NCBI GenBank assembly: GCA_023485205.1
Contig: JAMCZX010000007.1
Location: 1 to 13,952, forward strand
Direction of reading: 5' to 3'
Source of the DNA: Candidatus Omnitrophota bacterium
GTDB lineage: Bacteria > Ratteibacteria > UBA8468 > B48-G9 > DTJG01
DNA length: 13,952 nucleotides
Of the stretch, positions 7,139 to 13,952 are shown in pieces. The first letter of the stretch is position 1. Every line of letters begins with the position of its first letter. A program made the translations under genes and the position numbers. The notes below the pieces were generated by a model. It saw nothing but the letters and a program-made list of their open reading frames with translations. It did not search any database and was not told the DNA's origin.

Positions 7139-8260
7139 ATGAAAAAAGATGATAATGGTTTTAAACAATTTGTAACATCTCTTGTAAAAAAACACGGAAC
7201 ACCTCTTTTTTTAATATCTGAGTTAAAATTAAAAGAAAGGGTTGAATATTTTAAAAAATTATTGCCTGGTGTTGTTCCATATTATGCAGTAAAAGCAAAT
7301 CCATCCCTGGAAATTCTGAAAACTTTTGCATCTCTGGGACTATATTTTGATGTGGCATCAGAAAAAGAGATAGAAACTATACTCAAACTCGGTGTATCAC
7401 CTGATAAACTTATCCTTTCCAATTCCGTAAAATCCCCACCTCTTATAAAATTTGCCAAAGAAAAAAATGTTTTACTCTTTACATTTGACTCTGAATACGA
7501 AATACAAAAAATAGCAAAATATGCACCGGGCAGCAGGGTGATAGCAAGAATAAAAGTTCCAAATGTTGGCTCTGTGGTTGAATTATCTCTTAAGTTTGGA
7601 CTGGAACCGGAAGATGTTATTCCATTGCTTGTAAAGGCAAAAAAACTTGGTCTAAAACCTGAAGGTATTAGTTTTCATGTAGGTTCCCAGTGTACAAGGG
7701 TGGAAAACTATTTAGAATCTTTTGAACTTACATCAATGATTTTAAAAGATGCCCAGGCAAAAAACATATCCTTGAATATTGTAGATATTGGCGGAGGATT
7801 TCCCATAAAACATTTTAATCACGAGGAAGGTATTTTTGAAGAAATGGCTCCTGTTTTAAATAAAGAACTGCACCGTATATTTAATAAATCCATTCAGATA
7901 ATTGGAGAACCAGGAAGAGCTCTGGTAGGCCCATGCTGTACTCTGGTAATGAGGGTAATTGGTAAATCCATTAGAAAAAACAAACACTGGTATTATCTGG
8001 ATGACGGAGTTTATGGATGTCTTTCAGGAATTATTTATGACCATTGCAAATACCAGTTTAATGTTTTTAAAAAAGGCTCTGTACAAATTTCAACACTTGC
8101 AGGCCCAACCTGCGACTCTTTTGATATTATATCTGTCAGTGAAGACCTTCCTGAATTAGAAATAGGGGACATCATTTATGTAAAAAACATTGGAGCCTAT
8201 TCAATAGCAACTGCAACAAATTTTAACAGCATACCTGTGGCAAAAACTATAGTGATTTAA
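7139..8260 (+). CDS. Ornithine decarboxylase-type PLP enzyme (fold III)
   Basis: Decarboxylase of the eukaryotic-ODC/DapDC fold, expected to make putrescine from ornithine (possibly cadaverine from lysine). The 373-aa protein is complete. Visible motifs are the PLP Lys52 in 'YYAVKANP', 'HVGSQ' (180-184), the glycine loop 'IGGGFP' (about 217-222), 'EPGRALVGP' (257-265), 'YYLDDGVYGCLSGIIYDH' with Asp289 at the substrate-amine position, 'GPTCDSFD' with Cys325, and Tyr354 in 'IGAYSIATATNFN'. GPTCDSFD and DDGVYG are typical of ornithine decarboxylase, whereas diaminopimelate decarboxylases have GPxCES. An AAGGAG lies 8 nt before the ATG. The next gene is a deoxyhypusine-synthase homologue, which supports a polyamine role. 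Ornithine versus lysine preference cannot be decided from sequence. Confidence 0.85.
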   Translation: MKKDDNGFKQFVTSLVKKHGTPLFLISELKLKERVEYFKKLLPGVVPYYAVKANPSLEILKTFASLGLYFDVASEKEIETILKLGVSPDKLILSNSVKSPPLIKFAKEKNVLLFTFDSEYEIQKIAKYAPGSRVIARIKVPNVGSVVELSLKFGLEPEDVIPLLVKAKKLGLKPEGISFHVGSQCTRVENYLESFELTSMILKDAQAKNISLNIVDIGGGFPIKHFNHEEGIFEEMAPVLNKELHRIFNKSIQIIGEPGRALVGPCCTLVMRVIGKSIRKNKHWYYLDDGVYGCLSGIIYDHCKYQFNVFKKGSVQISTLAGPTCDSFDIISVSEDLPELEIGDIIYVKNIGAYSIATATNFNSIPVAKTIVI

Positions 8261-8269
8261 TAAAATATA

Positions 8270-8308
8270 AACATAACACAATTTTTGGTAATGAGTTACC
8301 CTTATGTT
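8270..8308 (+). repeat. Nested inverted repeats in the decarboxylase/DHS-like gap
   Basis: An outer pair AACATAA (8270-8276) and TTATGTT (8302-8308) encloses an inner hairpin GGTAA (8287-8291), loop TGAG, TTACC (8296-8300). No T-run follows directly, so this is not a standard intrinsic terminator. The inner hairpin sits between the -35 and -10 of the candidate promoter, which suits an operator. Confidence 0.5.
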
Positions 8309-8313
8309 ATAAT
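8285..8313 (+). promoter_or_regulatory. Candidate promoter of the deoxyhypusine-synthase-like gene
   Basis: TTGGTA (8285-8290, four of six consensus bases), a 17-nt spacer and a perfect TATAAT (8308-8313). The predicted leader to the ATG at 8367 is about 45-50 nt. The inverted repeat GGTAA/TTACC overlaps the -35 and spacer. Confidence 0.5.
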
Positions 8314-8366
8314 TAAATATATTTTTATTTTAATATCTTAAAATCAATATATTACCTATTATTAAC

Positions 8367-9545
8367 ATGAAAAAAAATTATAGAACAAGGACAGACCTAA
8401 AAAATTTACCAGACTGGATGAAAAACAAAAAATGCCCGCACAAGGATAAATATCTTTCAGGAAAAAGAATTCTTTCAAAGGGTATAACAGGAAAAGAAAA
8501 ATTAATTGATATTATAGATAATACATTTCTTGCTTACAATTCAGCCCGCCTGAAAGAGGCAGCCAAACTTTTTACAGAAAAAATGCTGGAGAACGATGTA
8601 ACCGTGGGAATGAGTCTGGCAGGAGCTTTAACACCTGCGGGAATTGGTTGTTCCTGCATTATCCCTCTTATTAATGCAGGATTTGTTGACTGGATTGTAG
8701 CAACAGGCGCAAATCTTTATCATGACCTTCATTTTGCCTTTAATCTTCCTCTTTATAAAGGGTCTTTTGTTGTTGATGATACTGATTTAAGAAAAAATGA
8801 TGTTGTAAGAATTTATGATGTTTTTTTAGGTTATACAGATTGTCTTATGAAGACAGATGAAATTCTCAGAAATATACTCATTCAACCTGAATTTCAGAAA
8901 GAAATGGGAACAGGGGAATTTTATCATCTGTTAGGGAAATATGCCTCTGGATGGGAGAAAAAAACCGGATTTAAAAATGTATCTGTTCTTGCTGCTGCAT
9001 ATAATGCAGGAGTTCCTCTTTACACAAGCTCACCAGGAGATTCAACAATTGGAATGAACATAGCAGGACTTGAACTTGAAGGTTTAAAATTAAGAATAAA
9101 CTCTTCTATTGATGTCAATGAAACAACCTCTTTTGTTCTGGAGGCAAAAAAGTCAGGAGGAAAATCTGCTGTATTATTAATAGGGGGAGGAAGCCCCAAA
9201 AATTTTATTCTTCAGACAGAACCACAAATTCAGGAAGTATTAAAAATTAAAGAAGTCGGACAGGATTATTTTATTCAGATTACAGATGCCAGACCCGATA
9301 CAGGCGGACTTTCCGGAGCAACACCACATGAAGCGGTTTCCTGGGGAAAGGTAGACCCGGACAAACTTCCGGATGCAATTGTTTGTTATGTGGATTCTAC
9401 CATTGCCCTTCCATTAATTACACATTATGCCCTTGCAAAAAGAAAAAAAAGAACATTAAAAAAATTATATTTTAAAAGAAAAGAATTATTTGAAAAATTA
9501 AAAAAAGAATATTTTCTTAATAACTTCTCTAAAAAAAATCAGTAA
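8367..9545 (+). CDS. Deoxyhypusine synthase-like protein, probable homospermidine synthase
   Basis: A 392-aa NAD-dependent aminobutyl-transferase family protein. Recognisable blocks are 'MSLAGALTPAGIGCSCIIPLINAGFVDWIVATGANLYHD', 'PLYTSSPGDSTIGMNIA', 'LLIGGGSPKNFILQTEP' and 'ITDARPDTGGLSGATPHEAVSWGK'. Lys328 in the last block matches the catalytic lysine of human deoxyhypusine synthase (Lys329). True deoxyhypusine synthases modify eIF5A/aIF5A, which bacteria lack. Bacterial homologues have been described as making sym-homospermidine from putrescine. The adjacent putrescine-forming decarboxylase supports that. The N-terminus is Lys-rich and the C-terminal 35 residues are strongly basic. No Shine-Dalgarno is visible before the ATG at 8367. 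Family is certain; substrate is inferred. Confidence 0.9.
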   Translation: MKKNYRTRTDLKNLPDWMKNKKCPHKDKYLSGKRILSKGITGKEKLIDIIDNTFLAYNSARLKEAAKLFTEKMLENDVTVGMSLAGALTPAGIGCSCIIPLINAGFVDWIVATGANLYHDLHFAFNLPLYKGSFVVDDTDLRKNDVVRIYDVFLGYTDCLMKTDEILRNILIQPEFQKEMGTGEFYHLLGKYASGWEKKTGFKNVSVLAAAYNAGVPLYTSSPGDSTIGMNIAGLELEGLKLRINSSIDVNETTSFVLEAKKSGGKSAVLLIGGGSPKNFILQTEPQIQEVLKIKEVGQDYFIQITDARPDTGGLSGATPHEAVSWGKVDPDKLPDAIVCYVDSTIALPLITHYALAKRKKRTLKKLYFKRKELFEKLKKEYFLNNFSKKNQ

Positions 9546-9592
9546 TTGATTCATTGGTATACCTATCTTTTTTCAGAAACATCCTCAAGATT

Positions 9593-9621
9593 TTGACAAA
9601 AGGTCTTATTTATTATAAATT
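9593..9621 (+). promoter_or_regulatory. Candidate promoter of the conjugation operon
   Basis: A perfect -35 TTGACA (9593-9598) is followed after 17 nt by TAAATT (9616-9621), or after 15 nt by TATAAA (9614-9619). The predicted start would lie about 55 nt before the traB start codon. The -10 region overlaps a 22-bp palindrome. Confidence 0.5.
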
Positions 9622-9637
9622 AATATATATTAATTTA
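9616..9637 (+). repeat. 22-bp perfect palindrome, possible operator
   Basis: Every base from 9616 to 9637 pairs with its mirror base (half-site TAAATTAATAT). It covers the -10 of the candidate traB promoter and the predicted start of transcription, the classic place for a repressor site. It contains only A and T, so chance formation in AT-rich DNA is more likely than for a mixed sequence. Confidence 0.5.
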
Positions 9638-9667
9638 ATGAATAATTACCTTGACTGGGATAATTAT

Positions 9668-9674
9668 AAAAGGA
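9668..9674 (+). promoter_or_regulatory. Ribosome-binding site deciding the traB TTG start
   Basis: AAAAGGA ends 7 nt before TTG at 9682, an ideal spacing. The in-frame ATG at 9694 would be 19 nt away, which is too far. Confidence 0.65.
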
Positions 9675-9681
9675 TTGATTT

Positions 9682-10848
9682 TTGTTGCATAAAATGCCCA
9701 GTCTACAAAATAAATTAAAGAAAGATCCAAAAATAATTTTTATTATTGTTATTTTTGTTTTTGTCTTTATTATTTTGTTGATATCTCACTTAACAGCAAC
9801 TAAACAGCAAACACAAAATTCCAATCAAAATACAACAGGATTACTTGGTATATCAGGCATAACAGGTCAAATCTATAACAAAAAAATAGAGGCACAGGTA
9901 GGTAATGTTTCTAATAATATTCAAAATTTTCAGTCCCAATTAAATCTTCTTCAAAAACAAAATCAGGCATTAGAAGACCAGAATAAACTTCTAAATGGAG
10001 AAATTACACATCTTAATAGAACCGTAGACAAAAAAGTAGACAGAAAACTTGATGAGGCTATGGGTAAGATAGAAGCAAAAATATCAAACATTATTCCTTC
10101 TTCTCAACAGGCGCCTGCACCACTTACACCACAACAGGAAAGATTACAGATTATTACTATTCCAAAGAAAAAAATAAAACAAACATCTTTTAATAACAAA
10201 GAGATTTATTTACCAGCAGGGTCTTTTGTTCAAGGGACTTTGATAAGCGGAGTTTTTGCACCAGAAAATAAAACAACACCTCTGCCAGTGGTATTTTCTG
10301 TTAATCAGGCTTTTGATGGGCCTTCCGGGAGTAAGATACCTGTCAAGGGAATGCTTGGAATAGGAAAAGCACAGGCAGACATAAATTCACAAAGAGCAAT
10401 CATTCAGGTTGTCAGACTTGCTTATGTATTTCCAGACGGACATGTATGGGAACAGAAAGTCAATGGCTGGGTATGTGGTTCAGATGATATTCTTGGAGTA
10501 AAAGGCAAACTTATTCAAAATACAGGCAAAGCATTAGCAGGTGCATTTCTATCAGGATTTTTATCAGGGACTTCACAGGCATTATCACAGGCAGAAACAT
10601 CTACGCAGGAAACTACATCAGGCACTTATCAGACAAATGTTACAGGTAGCACTACAAAGTATGGTCTGTATTCAGGACTTGCCTCTGCGGCAGGAAATTT
10701 ATCTAACTATTATTCAGGCATGCTTAATCAAATAATAACGGCAATCAAAGTCAAAGCAGGAACACCAATAGAAATAATAATGGAAAAAGGAGTGACAATT
10801 GAGACTGGGAATAATTATAGCCCTTTTAGTAATGGCAATAATCAGTAG
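9682..10848 (+). CDS. traB: F-type type IV secretion scaffold protein TraB (VirB10/TrbI-like)
   Basis: TraB spans the inner membrane, periplasm and outer membrane as part of the F-type mating-channel core with TraV and TraK. The 388-aa product has one transmembrane helix (about 17-36), a Gln/Asn-rich coiled coil (about 75-130, 'QSQLNLLQKQNQALEDQNKL'), a Pro/Gln linker, then the TraB domain from about 174. Matching signatures are 'IYLPAGSFVQGTLISGVFAP', 'GSKIPVKGMLGIGKAQADINSQRAIIQVVRLAYVFPDG', 'VNGWVCGSDDILGVKGKL' and 'GKALAGAFLSGFLSGTSQALSQA'. TTG at 9682 is chosen over ATG at 9694 because of the ribosome-binding site. It is first in this operon as seen here. TraL, TraE and TraK, which precede it in F, are absent. 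The 3' end overlaps traV by 50 nt. Confidence 0.9.
   Translation: MLHKMPSLQNKLKKDPKIIFIIVIFVFVFIILLISHLTATKQQTQNSNQNTTGLLGISGITGQIYNKKIEAQVGNVSNNIQNFQSQLNLLQKQNQALEDQNKLLNGEITHLNRTVDKKVDRKLDEAMGKIEAKISNIIPSSQQAPAPLTPQQERLQIITIPKKKIKQTSFNNKEIYLPAGSFVQGTLISGVFAPENKTTPLPVVFSVNQAFDGPSGSKIPVKGMLGIGKAQADINSQRAIIQVVRLAYVFPDGHVWEQKVNGWVCGSDDILGVKGKLIQNTGKALAGAFLSGFLSGTSQALSQAETSTQETTSGTYQTNVTGSTTKYGLYSGLASAAGNLSNYYSGMLNQIITAIKVKAGTPIEIIMEKGVTIETGNNYSPFSNGNNQ
10785..10792 (+). promoter_or_regulatory. Ribosome-binding site for the traV TTG start
   Basis: AAAAGGAG inside the end of traB lies 6 nt before TTG at 10799. It supports a non-ATG start that gives a complete lipoprotein signal peptide. A nearby GTG (10792) is in another frame. 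Confidence 0.65.
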
Positions 10849-11200
10849 TGGTTGTGGAATGTCGCGCTCTATAAAAGAACATACCTCTATGGACAGGATT
10901 TATAGAAACGCAGAAAAACAAGGAAACATTGATACAGCCACAGCAATAGCCCAGCAGTTAAAAATACACAGGGCTTTAGGATATGTCAAGCCGTATGTTC
11001 CTGTAATCAATCCGCCTGTGGTGAAACGGGCTTGGATTGTCCCTCATGAAACAAAAGGTGGCGCATTGGTTGGCGGATACTGGGTATATGTCATAGTGAA
11101 AAAACCTTCCTGGTATATACATACACCAGAAGAAAATATGCCCTCAATCGTAATACCTTATGCAATAAAAAACACTAACAAGAAAAAGGAGAAGAAATAA
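10799..11200 (+). CDS. traV: TraV-like conjugation lipoprotein
   Basis: A 133-aa lipoprotein. Residues 1-18 are hydrophobic (LGIIIALLVMAII) and end in the lipobox SSGC with Cys19. The C-terminal half has the TraV pattern 'PVVKRAWIVPHETKGGALVGGYWVYVIVKKPSW', comparable to the 'R.WI.PW.d..G.l....YvYvvv...W' layout of F-type TraV. TraV bridges TraB and the outer membrane in the mating channel. It is shorter than F TraV (about 171 aa), and I see no Cys cluster after the lipidated Cys19. Its position between traB and traC matches the F order B-(P)-V-(R)-C. The start is TTG, overlapping traB by 50 nt. The tail is Lys-rich. Confidence 0.8.
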   Translation: MRLGIIIALLVMAIISSGCGMSRSIKEHTSMDRIYRNAEKQGNIDTATAIAQQLKIHRALGYVKPYVPVINPPVVKRAWIVPHETKGGALVGGYWVYVIVKKPSWYIHTPEENMPSIVIPYAIKNTNKKKEKK

Positions 11201-11203
11201 AAA

Positions 11204-13612
11204 ATGATAACAGAAAGCCAATGGAAGAAACTTTTTGATGAAGGAGAAAGCATAATAGATTATCTTCCTTATTATGCCTGGGAAGAAGAATTTTTTACTT
11301 TTGTAGATGGAAGTATTGGCAAGGCTATGGTTATGCCTCAAATACCAGTGGAACTTAAAACAGACACAGAACTTGATGTTTTATCTTCACAGATAGAAGC
11401 CCTTATTACAAGATTTAGACCAAATTTCACTTATCAGTTTATACTTCTTTCTACTGCTGACATTACAGATAAAATTGATAAGTATCAATCATACAAAGAA
11501 GCAGAACCTTATGGCCAATCAAAGATTTTCTCACAGGGTAAGATAGACAACATTATAAAAGGGACAAAAGGATTTTTCAGGGAAGGGCCAACGACTTACT
11601 CTGTAAGGGACTTGCAATTAATTCTTACAATAAGATTTTTCCCGCCACACAGCAAAATGGATATTATTTCAACAGATTTTGTAAATGATGGACACAAACA
11701 GGAGCAAATTCTTTTAGACCACTATAATGAATTATGTTCTGTCTTACAAAACCTTAATATAAAGTATCAGGAAATACAGGGAGAACAATTAGTAAGAATT
11801 TTAAGTCAGATGGTCGCGCCAAACAGACCACCACGAAATTACAATCCTACAAGACCTATCAGACAACAGGTTTTCCTTACTAATCCGTTAGTAGATGGAG
11901 AAGGTTTTCTTTTAGATGGAGTTAAAACAAACATTATCTCATTGGCAGAACTTCCTTTACAGACATTTACAGGAATGTTTTGTGTGGCAAGAGATAGAAC
12001 CTCTATCATTGACCTATCAAGCAACATAGCCATGGTGGTAAATATTGCATGTAATGACCAGACAGAAGAAGTAGGAAAAGTCAAACAAAAAGGGACTTTT
12101 GCTTTCATACACAGGGCAAATATCCTTGGAGACAGGTCAGTAGAAGCAGACCTAATCAAACAGGATTCTGACATGGTTATAGAAAAAGTCTTTGGTCAGG
12201 GCAAAAAAATTCTTTCTGTTTCAGTGCATTTTATTATCTGGAAGGATAAAGATACAAACATTGAAAACGAAGTAATCAACACCCTTCATTTTCTTGGTTG
12301 TGAAGGAGTAAAAGAAAATCTAATAGGGGCAAGTCTGTTTTTAACTTGTCTTCCTTTTGGTTATGACTATAAATTTGAGAAGTTTTATCAGAGAAGCCAT
12401 AAAGTCTTGTCTGATAATGTTAGTGATATAGTTCCTATATGGGGTTCAGCCACAGGTTCAAGCACACCAGCGACTATTTTCACAAACAGACAAGGCAGAA
12501 TATTTTTCTTTGACCCATTTGATAGCAATAGTCCGCATTTCCTTGCCGTAGGAATAACAGGAGCAGGGAAAAGTGTGTTCTGTAATAATCTTATTATGGA
12601 AGGACTACGGCTTGGTTCACATATTTTTGTTATAGACAGAGGCGGTTCTTACCAAAGAATATGTGAAGTCAATGGCGGGCAATACATAGAAATAGACCCG
12701 AATAATCCTACATGTATAAATCCATTTACTTCTTCTCTTAATCCAGAAAATCTTGCTTTTTTGGTTATGCTTATATCAGAGATGGCAAGCGGTGGTGAAG
12801 ATTCTGAAAGATTAAGAAGAGAAGAAAGGTCTATAATCCAGGGCGCAATCCAAAACGCTTATTTAAAGGTGGAAGGAAGGCAGGTAACCTTGTCTGATGT
12901 GGTAGAGCAATTAAACAAAGATGAATTACTTGGGAAAAGAATAAGTTTAAAATTATTACCATTTTTAAAGAAGGGGCATTATGGCGGATTTTTTGATGGT
13001 GAAAATCAACTGGATATAAAAAACAATTTTGTGGTATTTGAGTTAGGAGCACTTGGCGGTTGGAAGGATTTACAAACGGTTCTTTTACTTGCGATTATGT
13101 ATTTGCTTACAGGAAAGGTCGCAGGTATGAAAGATGTAAGGAAATACCTCTTGATAGATGAGGCGTGGACGCTTTTAAATACAGAAAACACAGCACAATT
13201 TATTGAAAATGCTTTTAGGACATTTAGAAAATATAGATGTTCTGTTGGAGCAATCTCACAGCAGATACAGGACTTTTTTAATACAAAAGCAGGTAATTCC
13301 ATTATGGCAAATGCAGTTAATAGAATTTATCTTGCACAAAACCCGGAAGTGGTTGAGAGTATGAAAGAGCAACTTGGATTAAACAGCATACAGGTAAAAG
13401 TCTTAAAGAGTATAAAAACAATCAAAGGCAGGTATTCAGAAGCACTAATCAAGACAGATGAAACTTCTGGTGTAGTGCGACTAATACTTGACCCTGCCAG
13501 TTATTGGTTATTTACCACAGACCCAAAGGATATTTCAAAACTTAATGAGGCAATAAGACAAACTGGTAATATAGAAAAAGCAATAGAAACACTTACAAGG
13601 AGACAAACATGA
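11204..13612 (+). CDS. traC: F-type type IV secretion ATPase TraC (VirB4 family)
   Basis: Inner-membrane-associated ATPase that powers pilus assembly and DNA transfer. The 802-aa product is complete, slightly shorter than F TraC (about 875). The N-terminal domain starts 'YLPYYAWEEEFFTFVDGSIGKAM', as in TraC. The Walker A loop GITGAGKS is at 450-457 and Walker B LLIDEAW at 649-655 (Asp652, Glu653). 'HIFVIDRGGSYQRICEVNGGQYIEIDP' follows Walker A as in VirB4 ATPases, and a late 'VGAISQQIQDFF' supplies the conserved Gln motif. All ATPase motifs look intact. The ATG is 3 nt after the traV stop. AAGGAG lies 12 nt upstream, rather far. Its TGA overlaps the next ATG. Confidence 0.95.
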   Translation: MITESQWKKLFDEGESIIDYLPYYAWEEEFFTFVDGSIGKAMVMPQIPVELKTDTELDVLSSQIEALITRFRPNFTYQFILLSTADITDKIDKYQSYKEAEPYGQSKIFSQGKIDNIIKGTKGFFREGPTTYSVRDLQLILTIRFFPPHSKMDIISTDFVNDGHKQEQILLDHYNELCSVLQNLNIKYQEIQGEQLVRILSQMVAPNRPPRNYNPTRPIRQQVFLTNPLVDGEGFLLDGVKTNIISLAELPLQTFTGMFCVARDRTSIIDLSSNIAMVVNIACNDQTEEVGKVKQKGTFAFIHRANILGDRSVEADLIKQDSDMVIEKVFGQGKKILSVSVHFIIWKDKDTNIENEVINTLHFLGCEGVKENLIGASLFLTCLPFGYDYKFEKFYQRSHKVLSDNVSDIVPIWGSATGSSTPATIFTNRQGRIFFFDPFDSNSPHFLAVGITGAGKSVFCNNLIMEGLRLGSHIFVIDRGGSYQRICEVNGGQYIEIDPNNPTCINPFTSSLNPENLAFLVMLISEMASGGEDSERLRREERSIIQGAIQNAYLKVEGRQVTLSDVVEQLNKDELLGKRISLKLLPFLKKGHYGGFFDGENQLDIKNNFVVFELGALGGWKDLQTVLLLAIMYLLTGKVAGMKDVRKYLLIDEAWTLLNTENTAQFIENAFRTFRKYRCSVGAISQQIQDFFNTKAGNSIMANAVNRIYLAQNPEVVESMKEQLGLNSIQVKVLKSIKTIKGRYSEALIKTDETSGVVRLILDPASYWLFTTDPKDISKLNEAIRQTGNIEKAIETLTRRQT

Positions 13613-13952
13613 AAAAGATAGTTTTAATTGTTTTTCTAACATTAGGAATTTCTTTATGTTATGCAGGCACATACGCAAACACAAATATTTCTTCTAATAC
13701 AAACACAGACACGCAAAACCAACACAAGCAGTCAGGAGTTGTAAGGTTTTTTCAGGATTGGTTTTCTCCTATGAGTAGAAAAGAAAAGAAGGCTTATGAG
13801 AAAGGATATAAAGCAGGTGTCAGAGAGCAGTTAAAGAAATTCAAAGAAAATTTTGTAGATAATCAGGTTCCTTACTATTACTGGCAGACGCCTATTGTCC
13901 AGAAAGTAAAAGTCCCGGGCCAGATTGTTAATGGTCTTTTTATACCCAGCCA
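13609..13952 (+). CDS. Unrecognised exported protein of the conjugation operon (partial, right edge)
   Basis: The ATG overlaps the traC stop (ATGA) and AAGGAG lies 6 nt upstream. 114 codons are open and no stop is reached. The first 19 residues are a signal peptide: KK, then IVLIVFLTLGISL, then the likely cleavage motif CYA (possibly later, at TYA). An Asn/Thr/Gln-rich segment follows, then a highly charged helix ('RKEKKAYEKGYKAGVREQLKKF') and a Tyr/Trp-rich stretch ('VPYYYWQTPIVQKVKVPG') leading to 'GLFIPSQ'. I do not recognise a family. In F the next genes are trbI and traW, and this is not obviously either. Position and signal peptide suggest a periplasmic or surface component of the transfer apparatus. 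Confidence 0.8.
   Translation, partial: MKKIVLIVFLTLGISLCYAGTYANTNISSNTNTDTQNQHKQSGVVRFFQDWFSPMSRKEKKAYEKGYKAGVREQLKKFKENFVDNQVPYYYWQTPIVQKVKVPGQIVNGLFIPS

Noticed and set aside
8270..8308. Reading the nested inverted repeat as a terminator of the decarboxylase gene
   Set aside because: The stems are short (5 and 7 bp, AT-rich) with an uneven bulge, and no T-run follows directly. A promoter-linked role fits better.
9546..9580. Possible intrinsic terminator after the DHS-like gene (GGTATACC followed by a T-run)
   Set aside because: The palindrome is only 8 bp with no loop, so it cannot form a stable hairpin before the T-run.
9638..9718. A 26-codon ATG frame right after the palindrome, encoding a Cys-rich peptide (DFCCIKCPVY) and overlapping the traB start
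   Set aside because: It has no ribosome-binding site and lies mostly across the well-supported traB start in another frame. Its short length makes chance likely.
1..13952. CRISPR array, tRNA or rRNA gene, insertion sequence
   Set aside because: I saw no regularly spaced repeats, no cloverleaf-like segment, no rRNA-like stretch and no transposase motif on either strand by eye.

Overview
The window is AT-rich DNA with two parts. From the left edge to about 9.55 kb it carries ordinary chromosomal housekeeping genes. From about 9.68 kb to the right edge it carries the start of an F-type (IncF-like) conjugative type IV secretion operon. A heptose-pathway isomerase (GmhA), a lipoprotein amidase activator of the NlpD type and an F-type secretion apparatus all point to a bacterium with an outer membrane. 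An AmaP/Asp23-type membrane protein, a threonyl-tRNA synthetase without the TGS domain and a deoxyhypusine-synthase-like protein make a well-studied proteobacterium unlikely. An uncultured candidate-phylum lineage, for example in the Omnitrophota/PVC neighbourhood, would fit, but that is a guess. No rRNA, tRNA or other phylogenetic marker is present to settle it.

Layout. On the minus strand, amaP-like (1106-543) runs into gmhA (559 to beyond the left edge). Diverging from them on the plus strand is a tightly packed run: nth (endonuclease III), nlpD-like, dgt-like (dNTP triphosphohydrolase) and dprA. The first three overlap and dprA follows dgt by 3 nt. thrS comes next behind its own candidate promoter, followed by a possible 25-residue membrane peptide, a stand-alone GGQ release-factor-like gene and an ornithine-decarboxylase-type PLP enzyme. 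A deoxyhypusine-synthase-like gene follows after a 106-bp gap that holds a promoter with inverted repeats. The last two genes read as a polyamine route: ornithine to putrescine to sym-homospermidine.

The conjugation block starts only 136 bp after the deoxyhypusine-synthase-like gene. It contains traB (outer-membrane-spanning scaffold), traV (core-complex lipoprotein), traC (VirB4-class ATPase) and an unrecognised exported protein cut by the right edge. The genes overlap or are 3 nt apart and most have strong Shine-Dalgarno sequences, so they form one operon. A consensus -35 element and a 22-bp perfect palindrome sit in front of it and look like a regulated promoter. TraL, TraE and TraK, which normally precede TraB, are not here, and no integrase, relaxase, tRNA or attachment site is visible at the junction.

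No CRISPR array, insertion sequence, rRNA or tRNA was seen. No convincing intrinsic terminator was found. No gene-free stretch exceeds 300 bp.
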